A DNA stretch of 64,000 bases, taken from Capilliphycus salinus. Lineage in GTDB: Bacteria; Cyanobacteriota; Cyanobacteriia; Cyanobacteriales; Microcoleaceae. The number at the start of each line of letters is the position of its first letter. Positions within the stretch are counted from its first letter, which is position 1. The position numbers were made by a program, and so were the translations under genes. The DNA lies in assembly GCF_047276495.1 (NCBI RefSeq), contig NZ_CP178543.1, positions 5,022,001-5,086,000 on the forward strand, written 5' to 3'. This document shows positions 9,284-17,351 of this stretch, one piece after another. The notes under the pieces were generated by a model that was not told the origin of the DNA, did no database searches, and saw only the letters and a list, made by a program, of their open reading frames with translations.

Positions 9284-10411
9284 TTAACTTTTTTGGGTAA
9301 TGGTTTGTAATGCGGGAGCGATGGCAAAATTTCCATAGGCGAGTTCGCTGACTGCACTCCATTTATAAACACTTTCTCGGAAGTTTTTCCACTGTTCATA
9401 AACCGTTTTAAAGGTGGAATCTTTAGCGGCGTTTTCCTCATAAATTTCAAAGGATTCTTGTTGGGCGGCTGTCATAATTTCGGGGCTAAAAGCCTTGAGT
9501 TGCGTTCCGGTTTGGATCATCCGTTGGAGGGCGAGAGGATTTTCAGTGTCGTAGGTGGCTAAACATTCCATATTCGCTTGGATTGCCGCCGCTTTAACGA
9601 CTTCTTGATATTCTTTCGGGAGTTTATTCCAAGCCGCTAAATTAATCTGCAAATCAAAGGTTGAACCCGGTTCCCACCAGCCCGGATAGTAATAGAATTG
9701 TGCGGCTTTGTTTAAGCCCAATTTTTCATCATCAAACGGCCCAACCCATTCTGCTGCATCAATCGCACCCCGTTCTAAAGCCAGAAAAATTTCCCCACCT
9801 GGTAAGACTTGAACATTGACTCCTAAGCGAGATAAGACTTCTCCGCCCAAGCCAGGAATTCGCATTTTTAAACCCTGTAAATCATTGACTGTATTCACTT
9901 CTCGTTTGAACCAACCGCCCATTTGTACGCCGGAATTTCCCGACGGAAAAGCGATAGTATTAAAATCAGAATACAGCCGGTGCATTAAATCTATTCCGCC
10001 GCCTTGATAGAGCCAAGCATTTTGTTGTTGAGCGTTTAATCCAAAAGGAACGGCCGTTCCAAATGCCAAAGCGGGATTTTTTCCGATATAATAATAACTG
10101 GCCGAGTGACCGCATTCAACTGTTCCCTGTTGTACCGCATCTAAAACTTGCAATCCCGGTACAATTTCACCGGCTGCAAACACTTGAATGGTAAATCGTC
10201 CTTCTGTCATTTCGCTAACCCTCTGAGCGACTCTCTGCGCCGCACCGTAGAGGGTTTTGAGCGAAGTCGGCCAACTGGTCGCCATTTTCCAGCGCACGTT
10301 GGGTAAGGCTCCCCCGGCTGTGCTGGTGGTATTCGTCTGACTACAAGCAGCTAGGGCGGCTGTCGTGGCGGTGGCGGTGGCGGCATAACTTAACAGAATG
10401 CGTCGTTTCAT
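9284..10411 (-). CDS. TRAP-type transporter substrate-binding lipoprotein (DctP/TAXI-like)
   Basis: 375 residues. The N-terminus MKRR plus a hydrophobic stretch ending LAAC-S is a lipoprotein signal with a twin-arginine-like start; mature Cys is residue 23. The body has the DctP-family fold features: WKMATSWP at the start of domain I, the inter-domain segment LQGLKMRIPGLGGEVLSRLG with the substrate-carboxylate Arg, and GAIDAAEWVGPFDD. Homologues of this subgroup bind organic acids such as 2-oxo acids, often as calcium salts. No DctQ or DctM membrane subunit gene is in the neighbourhood, so it must work with permeases encoded elsewhere or be an orphan. An intrinsic terminator follows it. Confidence 0.9.
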   Translation of the reverse strand: MKRRILLSYAATATATTAALAACSQTNTTSTAGGALPNVRWKMATSWPTSLKTLYGAAQRVAQRVSEMTEGRFTIQVFAAGEIVPGLQVLDAVQQGTVECGHSASYYYIGKNPALAFGTAVPFGLNAQQQNAWLYQGGGIDLMHRLYSDFNTIAFPSGNSGVQMGGWFKREVNTVNDLQGLKMRIPGLGGEVLSRLGVNVQVLPGGEIFLALERGAIDAAEWVGPFDDEKLGLNKAAQFYYYPGWWEPGSTFDLQINLAAWNKLPKEYQEVVKAAAIQANMECLATYDTENPLALQRMIQTGTQLKAFSPEIMTAAQQESFEIYEENAAKDSTFKTVYEQWKNFRESVYKWSAVSELAYGNFAIAPALQTITQKS

Positions 10412-10982
10412 GGGTTAAAATTCAGGGTAAAATGAGGATGTTAACAAGGGATTGAGATGAAATTTATCATCGGATTCAATTTTAACAAAGTCGCGATGCT
10501 TCGGGTTAAAAATTCTAGGTTTATCGGTTATTCTGAGCAGATAAACCTACGGAACTCGAAGTTTAAATTCCCTCTCAAACGTTTTTTAAACGCCGATCAA
10601 CTGACTGAAAATATCTACTCTTTCTTCAGGTTTGCCTTTCTAAAATCAGCCAAAGCGCTCCAATTTTACCCCGCAGAAACATTTCAAAACTCAAGCGTTC
10701 GTCTGTCCGTGACCTCGGAGCCGGCGGCAGCATCGGGGTAGAAAGCCCCAGATGGGAATGAAAGGGAGTCATCTCTGCTACAGTTGAGAAGATCTTTAAT
10801 TATATCAAGATCAATTGAACTTTCATATTAAGATATTTAACGCGCACCGCGATCGCCTCTACAATTAATTGTAGAAATTCTCCGATCTCGTGCGCCCATC
10901 ACCGGGTTTGATTCTCACTAAAATGGTAAGGTAGACGTTTAACCTCAACGTTTCTACAATGAATTAGCATTCAAAGGTAAGG
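10412..10982. other. Divergent intergenic region with a GC-rich hairpin and an operator-like palindrome
   Basis: 570 bp between the divergent TRAP binding-protein and TPR genes. A GC-rich block at about 10700-10780 stands out from its AT-rich surroundings and contains a stem CATCGGGG / CCCC-A-GATG (10731-10754). A perfect 16-bp palindrome CTACAATTAATTGTAG lies at 10859-10874, about 110 bp before the TPR start, and could be an operator. A 94-codon plus-strand frame at 10457-10741 is not supported. Confidence 0.45.
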
Positions 10983-12017
10983 ATGATGAAAGACGCTAAA
11001 ACGCTGATTGTGGCCTTAAGCATTATGATCTTGGGTTCCTTGGGTTTAGTTTGGCACACAAAATCTGTGCAAAATAAAGCGATCGCCAAAGCAACCGCCC
11101 AGGTGGAAAACCTCGGAGATCTTAATCAAATTTCTGAGACTGAAAAACTCAAAAATGCTCAACAACAAATCGAATATGCTTTACTGACTTTAGATAATAT
11201 ACCGACTTTACCCGTTGTTGCGACCGCACCGCAAGCGGTGACTGAAAACCTCGATCAATACTCGACTAAACTCGATGAAATAGAGCGGAAATTGCAACAA
11301 AAAGCGGAAGGACAACAGGGTATAGAAGCGGCCAAAAAACTGGCTTGGTCAGCGGCTAAATTGGCGCAAAACCCGCCCCATACCGCAGAAGTTTGGCAAG
11401 AAGTTCATCAAAAATGGCAACAGGCCATGACTTTACTGATTAATATTCCCGAAGATAGCCCGGAGTTTGCCAACGCTCAAGCTAAACTCAAAGATTATCA
11501 GAAAAATTATGAAGTGGTCAATCAATATTATGAGAAGGCGAAACAGGCGGTTCAACTGAATAATCGGGCGATGAAGTTAATAGAGTCGGGTGATTATCAA
11601 CAGGCGATTTCAAATCTTAATGAAGCGGTTAATCTCAATCCGGGACAAATCGAAGCTTATTTAAACCGGGGTGTGGCTTATTCAGAATTAAACAGTCATG
11701 CTTCTGCGATCGCCAATTATGATAAAGCCATTGAACTTGCACCCAATAATGCAGATGCTTACTATTATCGCGCTGATGAATATTTGCAAGCGGGAAATGC
11801 ACCCAAAGCCTTGGCAGATTACAATAAAGCGATTCAACTCAATCCCAATTATTCCCAAGCTTATTTAGATCGGGGATTTATTTATTATCAACAGGGAGAG
11901 AGTATAAAAGCGATTGAAGATTTACAAAAAGCGGCGGATTTGTTAGGACGCCAAGGAGATCTTCAAACCCAAAACACGGCGTTAGAGGTGATTCAAGATA
12001 TCCGCAATTCACTTTAA
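10983..12017 (+). CDS. Membrane-anchored TPR-repeat protein
   Basis: 344 residues. One N-terminal transmembrane segment (about 7-25) anchors the protein. It is followed by a charged, predicted coiled-coil or helical region (30-185) and by about four tetratricopeptide repeats from about 190 to the end, with typical spacing such as AYLNRGVAYSEL, AIANYDKAIELAPNNADAYY and ALADYNKAIQLNPN. TPRs are scaffolds for protein-protein contacts; the partner is unknown. Two ATG codons in tandem (10983, 10986) follow GGTAAGGATG. The last 9 bases overlap the 3' end of the convergent membrane protein gene. Confidence 0.85.
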   Translation: MMKDAKTLIVALSIMILGSLGLVWHTKSVQNKAIAKATAQVENLGDLNQISETEKLKNAQQQIEYALLTLDNIPTLPVVATAPQAVTENLDQYSTKLDEIERKLQQKAEGQQGIEAAKKLAWSAAKLAQNPPHTAEVWQEVHQKWQQAMTLLINIPEDSPEFANAQAKLKDYQKNYEVVNQYYEKAKQAVQLNNRAMKLIESGDYQQAISNLNEAVNLNPGQIEAYLNRGVAYSELNSHASAIANYDKAIELAPNNADAYYYRADEYLQAGNAPKALADYNKAIQLNPNYSQAYLDRGFIYYQQGESIKAIEDLQKAADLLGRQGDLQTQNTALEVIQDIRNSL

Positions 12018-12710
12018 ATTATCGCCGGGATAATAGGAATTTTCTGAGTAGACAATTTGTTGATAACAAAGCCTACATAAATAAAAGCACCAGGTAGCAA
12101 TTCCCATTAATTTGCTGCCGTCTTCGAGAATGAAATATAAATTACTTTCAGACCCGATATAATCAACTTCAAAGGGTAAACGGTCGATGAGTAAAGAACT
12201 CGCAAAGAATAAAAAAGCCAACCCGAGAATTGGAAAATTCGTCCGCTTTAAAATCAGGTTTCGATAGTGAAATACATGAAAAATCACCCAACCCAAAGTC
12301 AGAATTATAACCCCTTTTTCGGGGAAGCCTAACCGCGTTGGAATCACTCTTTCATGCAGCATCAAAAAGTCATCCAGCATCATCCAAGCCGAAATTAATC
12401 CAAACCAACCCAGACAATTCTTGATTTTCTTTGCTGTTCCTGTGCTGGGTTGAATGACAAAAAACGTAAACAGACAAACCACCGCACTACAACACCACGT
12501 TAAAATCCCCAGGTTTGAAATTAATCCCGTGTAAACTGGCGCTTCAAGATCGGCAAAAATATCCCGCGTTAAGACATGAACGGGAATCTGAGTCTGCCAA
12601 CTCGAAAGAAGCAAAATAATCAGGAAGGGAAGATAAAAAATAACTAAATTGACCAGGGTTTTGGTGAAGACAAGTTTTCTCAAATTAGACACAGGAAAAG
12701 AGACTTTCAT
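12009..12710 (-). CDS. Multi-pass membrane protein of unknown function
   Basis: About 233 residues with six or seven hydrophobic segments (for example 20-38, 68-85, 95-112, 130-150, 160-175, 205-220). Conserved-looking polar residues sit next to membrane segments: DDFLMLHE in the middle and EDGSKLMGIATW near the end. Asp/His clusters at membrane borders are seen in metal-dependent membrane hydrolases, but I cannot place it in a family. The first ATG is 12710 (a TTG at 12716 is less likely). An inverted repeat ATGCCC-G-GGGCAT at 12773-12785 lies in its probable promoter. Confidence 0.7.
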   Translation of the reverse strand: MKVSFPVSNLRKLVFTKTLVNLVIFYLPFLIILLLSSWQTQIPVHVLTRDIFADLEAPVYTGLISNLGILTWCCSAVVCLFTFFVIQPSTGTAKKIKNCLGWFGLISAWMMLDDFLMLHERVIPTRLGFPEKGVIILTLGWVIFHVFHYRNLILKRTNFPILGLAFLFFASSLLIDRLPFEVDYIGSESNLYFILEDGSKLMGIATWCFYLCRLCYQQIVYSENSYYPGDNLK

Positions 12711-13394
12711 TTTCAAAACAAGAAAGTGAACAAATAGAGGGATTGACTACTTTAAGACAACCCTTAAGTTGTATGCCCGGGGCATTTGATCACGTTATTT
12801 TAACCTATTTTTAACCTAAATTCAAACGACATCCTCCTAAAGATCTAAATTTTTGATGACTAATGGCGGGTTTAGCCGCTTATCAGCAATATAACGCACT
12901 TAACCAGCAGGTAATCGTCTGTTAACCTTCGGTTGAGGGAATCGAGATCGGCGAGAATACCGATATATCGTGATTTCCTGGGGCTATCCTCAGTCATAGA
13001 GACGCTATTGGCCGAATTTCGCAGGTTAAGGTAAATTTAAACTTGTTTAACTTGGAGTCATCCGACTGAAGCCGCAAAATCTAGCTATCCTCAATCCTTT
13101 TTGACTTAATCTAAAAAAGATTAACGTTATTAATATTCAATCAACCGCTTCAAATTCAGAAGATTATGCGCTATCTTTTAGAGAAGATAATAATCAATAG
13201 TTAAAAGCTATTCAAATCAATCTCTAAGTAAAATTACTTTTTATTGCAGTTTTCCAAACGCTTAAAAATAATTGACCCTTTCGACGTACAATAGAATAAA
13301 GAATCTATTCACCAACGAGGGAGAGAGAAAACACCAGTAAACAAACTCTTTCCCTTGTTGCTCATGTTGAATCATTGTTGGAGAAACATTAACC
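12711..13394. other. Divergent promoter region between membrane-protein gene and putA
   Basis: About 680 bp. It holds the 13-bp inverted repeat ATGCCC-G-GGGCAT (12773-12785). Nothing else is recognisable. The putA-proximal part is AT-rich; a long putA leader or distant promoter is possible. Confidence 0.4.
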
Positions 13395-16376
13395 GTGGTT
13401 GCACAAGCTCCTGGCACATACGAAACCAAAACACAAGAAATCGCCAAACAACTCCTCGCCGCAACGCAAGAGAAAAAACGCTCGTTTCTCGGACAGTTGC
13501 AAGACCAAATGCGTTGGGATGATAAACTGCTCGATTGGACGATGGCGAACCCCGGACTGCGCGTGCAGTTATTCCATTTTATCGACTGTTTACCCGCCCT
13601 GCGAAGCAAACCCGAAATCGCCGCCCATTTGCAAGAATATCTTACCACATCAGAAGTCGAACTTCCTGACGCCTTAAAAAAACTTCTCAACTTTGCAAAC
13701 CCCGACTCGGTACCGGGAAAATTAGCCGCAACAACCGTCGCCCCTGCGGTGGAAACTCTCGCCCATAAATACATCGCCGGGGACTCCATTCCTCACGTTA
13801 TTAACACCTTAGAAAAACTGCGGAAAGATAAACTGGGTTTCACCGTTGACCTACTCGGAGAAGCCGTTATTACCGAAGCCGAAGCCCAGGCTTATCTCAA
13901 CAGTTATTTAGAGTTGATGGAAAAACTCAGCGAAGCGGCGAAAAAATGGTCAACCATTCCTCAAATTGATGAAGCAGACGGACAACCCATTTCAAAAGTT
14001 CAAGTGTCTGTTAAATTAACCGCTTTTTATTCCCAATTTGACCCCTTAGACGCCAAAGGAAGCGAAGCAAAAGTTAGCGAACGTATCCGAATTTTACTCC
14101 GTCGGGCGGCAGAATTGGGCGCTGCGGTTCACTTCGATATGGAACAATACACCTATAAAAATCTCACCTTCAGCATTTTAAAAAATCTGTTGATGGAAGA
14201 AGAATTTCGCAACCGCACCGATATCGGGATGACGGTTCAAGCCTATTTGCGGGATTCTAAAAAAGATTTAGAAGGCATCATCGAATGGGCAAAATTGCGC
14301 GGAAATCCGGTAACTGTGCGACTGGTGAAAGGGGCGTATTGGGACCAAGAAACCATCAAAGCCATGCAAAACGACTGGCCCCAACCGGTTTATAATGATA
14401 AAGCCGCGACCGATGCGAACTATGAAGAATTGACCCAATTGATGTTAGAAAATCATCAATACATCTATTCGGCAATTGGCAGCCATAACGTTCGTTCTCA
14501 AGCTAAAGCCATTGCGATCGCCGACACGTTAAACGTTCCCCGTCGCGCCTTTGAAATGCAGGTATTATATGGAATGGGCGACCAACTGGCGAAAGCGTTG
14601 GCAAAACAAGGATATCGGGTGCGGATGTACTGTCCCTACGGCGATTTATTGCCCGGAATGTCTTATTTAATTCGCCGTTTGTTGGAGAATACAGCCAATA
14701 GTTCTTTCCTGCGTCAAAGTTCAGAAAATCGACCGATTGAAGAACTTTTGGCACCTCCAAAACCCAACGCGGAAAGCACTATTAAAGACACTTGGAAACC
14801 CGTATTTCCGAACGCCCCAGATAGCGATTATGCAGACGCCGTTCAACGAGATAAAGCGTTTCGAGCGTTGGAAACGGTTCGTCAACAATTGGGTCAAACT
14901 TATCTGCCGTTAATTAACGGAAAACGGGAACAAACCGAAACCATTGTTGATTCTGTTAACCCCTCTAATCCCTCAGAAATTGTCGGAAAAATTGGGTTAA
15001 TTAGTATCGACCAAGCAGAACTTGCATTAGAAGCTGCTAAAGCCGCATTTCCGGCTTGGAAACGGACGCCCGTTCGTCAACGTGCGGGGGTGTTACGCAA
15101 AGCCGCAGAATTGATGGAACAGCGCCGCCACGAGTTGTGTGCTTGGATGGTTTATGAAGTTGGAAAAGCGTTGCATCAGTGCGATGCAGAAGTCTCCGAA
15201 GCGATTGATTTTTGTCGCTATTATGCGGATGAAATGGAACGCTTAGATCAGGGATATAAATATGATACAGCCGGAGAAACGGATCGTTATCATTATCAAC
15301 CCCGAGGGATTTCTGTTGTGATTTCCCCCTGGAATTTTCCCCTAGCTATTCCTGTTGGGATGACGGTTGCATCGTTGGTAACGGGAAATTGTACGCTGTT
15401 AAAACCTGCGGAAGTTTCATCAGTAATTGCGGCAAAAATTGCCGAAGTTTTGGTCGATGCGGGCGTACCAAACGGGGTATTTCAATACATTCCCTGCAAG
15501 GGTTCAACGGTGGGTTCTCATCTGGTGAAACATCCCGACGTTCACATGATTACCTTTACGGGTTCTCAAGAGGTTGGTTCTCGCATTTACGCCGAAGCTG
15601 CGGTGTTGCAACCCGGACAAAAACACCTCAAGCGGGTTATTGCGGAAATGGGCGGAAAAAATGCGATTATTGTTGATGAAAGTGCGGACTTAGATCAGGC
15701 GGTTGCGGGTGTCGTTTATTCGGCGTTTGGCTATAGCGGTCAGAAGTGTTCGGCTTGTTCTCGGGTGGTGGTTTTAGAACCGGTTTATGAGGCGTTTGTT
15801 AGCCGTTTAACCGAAGCTGTGCGATCGCTTAATGTGGGGGATGCTGTTCATCCTAGCACGTTTGTTGGTCCGGTAATTGATGCTAATGCTCAAAAACGGA
15901 TTTTAGAATACATTGAAATTGGCAAACAAGAAGCCGAACTCGCCATTCAAGTTCCCGCACCGGAAACCGGATATTTTGTTCCGCCAACGGTATTTGTGAA
16001 CGTTTCTCCGACGGGAAAAATTGCCCAAGAGGAGATTTTTGGGCCGGTTTTAGCGGTGATTAAAGCGCCGAATTTTGAGGAAGCGATTAATATTGCTAAC
16101 GGTACAAACTTTGCATTAACGGGCGGTTTGTATTCTCGTACTCCGTCTCATATTGCGACAGCAAAAGCCGATTTTGAAGTGGGGAATTTGTACATTAACC
16201 GAGGAATTACGGGTGCAATTGTTTCCCGTCAACCGTTCGGAGGGTTTAAACTTTCCGGTGTTGGTTCCAAAGCGGGAGGACCGGATTATTTGTTACAATT
16301 CCTCGAACCTCGGACGATAACAGAAAATATTCAACGTCAAGGGTTCGCGCCGATAGAAGGCTTCAGTAACGAGTAG
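13395..16376 (+). CDS. putA: Bifunctional proline dehydrogenase / glutamate-semialdehyde dehydrogenase
   Basis: 993 residues. PutA oxidises proline to pyrroline-5-carboxylate with FAD, then oxidises glutamate semialdehyde to glutamate with NAD. The proline dehydrogenase barrel spans about 110-440 and includes VKLTAFYSQFDPLD and the conserved RMYCPYGDLLPGMSYLIRRL helix with its substrate-binding arginines. The aldehyde dehydrogenase part runs from about 480 to 980: SPWNFPLAIP (about 642), EMGGKNA with the general-base Glu (about 750), and GYSGQKCSACSR with the catalytic Cys (about 785). The N-terminal ribbon-helix-helix DNA-binding domain of enterobacterial PutA is absent, so it is not its own repressor. 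The start is a GTG, supported by a sensible N-terminus. It is monocistronic and followed by palindromic repeats. Confidence 0.97.
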   Translation: MVAQAPGTYETKTQEIAKQLLAATQEKKRSFLGQLQDQMRWDDKLLDWTMANPGLRVQLFHFIDCLPALRSKPEIAAHLQEYLTTSEVELPDALKKLLNFANPDSVPGKLAATTVAPAVETLAHKYIAGDSIPHVINTLEKLRKDKLGFTVDLLGEAVITEAEAQAYLNSYLELMEKLSEAAKKWSTIPQIDEADGQPISKVQVSVKLTAFYSQFDPLDAKGSEAKVSERIRILLRRAAELGAAVHFDMEQYTYKNLTFSILKNLLMEEEFRNRTDIGMTVQAYLRDSKKDLEGIIEWAKLRGNPVTVRLVKGAYWDQETIKAMQNDWPQPVYNDKAATDANYEELTQLMLENHQYIYSAIGSHNVRSQAKAIAIADTLNVPRRAFEMQVLYGMGDQLAKALAKQGYRVRMYCPYGDLLPGMSYLIRRLLENTANSSFLRQSSENRPIEELLAPPKPNAESTIKDTWKPVFPNAPDSDYADAVQRDKAFRALETVRQQLGQTYLPLINGKREQTETIVDSVNPSNPSEIVGKIGLISIDQAELALEAAKAAFPAWKRTPVRQRAGVLRKAAELMEQRRHELCAWMVYEVGKALHQCDAEVSEAIDFCRYYADEMERLDQGYKYDTAGETDRYHYQPRGISVVISPWNFPLAIPVGMTVASLVTGNCTLLKPAEVSSVIAAKIAEVLVDAGVPNGVFQYIPCKGSTVGSHLVKHPDVHMITFTGSQEVGSRIYAEAAVLQPGQKHLKRVIAEMGGKNAIIVDESADLDQAVAGVVYSAFGYSGQKCSACSRVVVLEPVYEAFVSRLTEAVRSLNVGDAVHPSTFVGPVIDANAQKRILEYIEIGKQEAELAIQVPAPETGYFVPPTVFVNVSPTGKIAQEEIFGPVLAVIKAPNFEEAINIANGTNFALTGGLYSRTPSHIATAKADFEVGNLYINRGITGAIVSRQPFGGFKLSGVGSKAGGPDYLLQFLEPRTITENIQRQGFAPIEGFSNE

Positions 16377-16381
16377 TTGTA

Positions 16382-16690
16382 GTAGGGTGGGTGACAACTG
16401 ATCAATTAATTGTTGAGATTTCCAATTTTTTGATGTCACCCACCCGACTGTTAATTGTTGAGTTGTAGGGTGGGTGACAACGGATAACTTAATTGTTGAA
16501 ATCAAAAACTTTTTAATCTCACCCACCCGACTGTTGAAATCAAAAACTTTTTAATCTCACCCACCCGACTGTTGAAATCAAAAACTTTTTAATCTCACCC
16601 ACCCGACTGTTAATTGTTGAGTTGTAGGGTGGGTGACAACCGATAAATTAATTGTTGAAATCAAAAACTTTTTAATGTCACCCACCCTAC
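16382..16690. repeat. Cluster of 67-bp palindromic repeats with a tandem 38-bp expansion
   Basis: Three full copies (16382-16448, 16465-16531, 16624-16690) of an element with arms GTAGGGTGGGTGACA and TGTCACCCACCCTAC (or ...CCGAC) around an AT-rich centre containing TTGTTGA and AACTTTTT. Between copies 2 and 3 the right half is repeated in tandem: 16494-16531, 16532-16569 and 16570-16607 are identical 38-bp units. A degenerate half-copy (GATGTTATCCACC) runs to about 16725 and ends in AAGCGATCGCTTAA. The element can fold into a long stem-loop and resembles a REP/MITE-type non-autonomous repeat. Confidence 0.9.
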
Positions 16691-16870
16691 TGTTGAGATT
16701 GCAACTTTTTTGATGTTATCCACCGCACCGTTAAGCGATCGCTTAAATGTGAACAATACTCAACTAGAAACGCTTCGCTAGCAAGCGAGACGCTTGCACT
16801 ACATATACAGGACTAGATTGAATATCAAGCAGTTTTAGCTATGATTGAGATATTGGTTTACTAGCTGTCA

Positions 16871-17351
16871 ATGATATCCGATCAAGAGTTTCTATACGGT
16901 GCTGCCTTATTAAAGCTTATTAATTTTGGAAATAAAGTGACTCTTGTTCACTACTCTTATATACATTCTTCGTTATACTTAATTGAAACAGACAATACAA
17001 AGTCTGCGGTTTTATTCAAATTATCAAAAAAACCAAAATCCGCATGGTCTTTTACTTTTAGTGAACAAGAAGATATAGCTTTAAAGACTGTGCGGGATCA
17101 ACATCTCAACGTTTTAGTCTTTCTAGCTTTAGTGTGCCATAAAGATGGTATTTGCTGTATGGCTTTGGATCGTGTGTTAGATATTCTAGAGAATCGAGAA
17201 AATATTAGCGGTCAATATATTTCGGTGTCAAGACGACCTCGGGGAAGCTATCATATAAGTGGGGCCGGGTAGGGAACAGATGGAACGAACTGTCCCTCAA
17301 AGTGACTGGCCACGCATTATTCTATCAAAATCAGAAAAAAATTATGAGTAA
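16871..17351 (+). CDS. Small unknown protein upstream of the Z1 helicase, probably frameshifted
   Basis: From ATG 16871 the frame gives 133 residues and stops at 17270-17272 right after GTGGGGCCGGG. One frame over, the DNA continues as GPGREQMERTVPQSDW and ends with TAA at 17349-17351, overlapping the helicase start as ATGAGTAA. That overlap and the sensible extension suggest the gene really ends at 17351 and that one base is gained in the G-run at 17261-17264. The cause may be mutation, sequencing error or programmed slippage. The protein (AVLFKLSKKPKSAWSFTFSE, FLALVCHKDGICC) is a compact alpha/beta-like domain I do not recognise. Its tight linkage argues for a role with the Z1 protein. Confidence 0.65.

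Noticed and set aside
10457..10741. 94-codon plus-strand frame in the TRAP/TPR intergenic region
   Set aside because: No ribosome site, random-looking composition, and it runs into the GC-rich structured block.
10690..10790. Possible cobalamin or ydaO-type riboswitch
   Set aside because: The conserved core sequences of those classes are not present; only a generic GC-rich hairpin is seen.
13262..13789. 175-codon minus-strand frame at the start of putA
   Set aside because: It overlaps the well-supported putA start on the opposite strand and has no protein signature.
16494..16607. Regularly repeated 38-bp units that could suggest a CRISPR array
   Set aside because: The units are directly contiguous with no spacers and are half copies of a dispersed palindrome.
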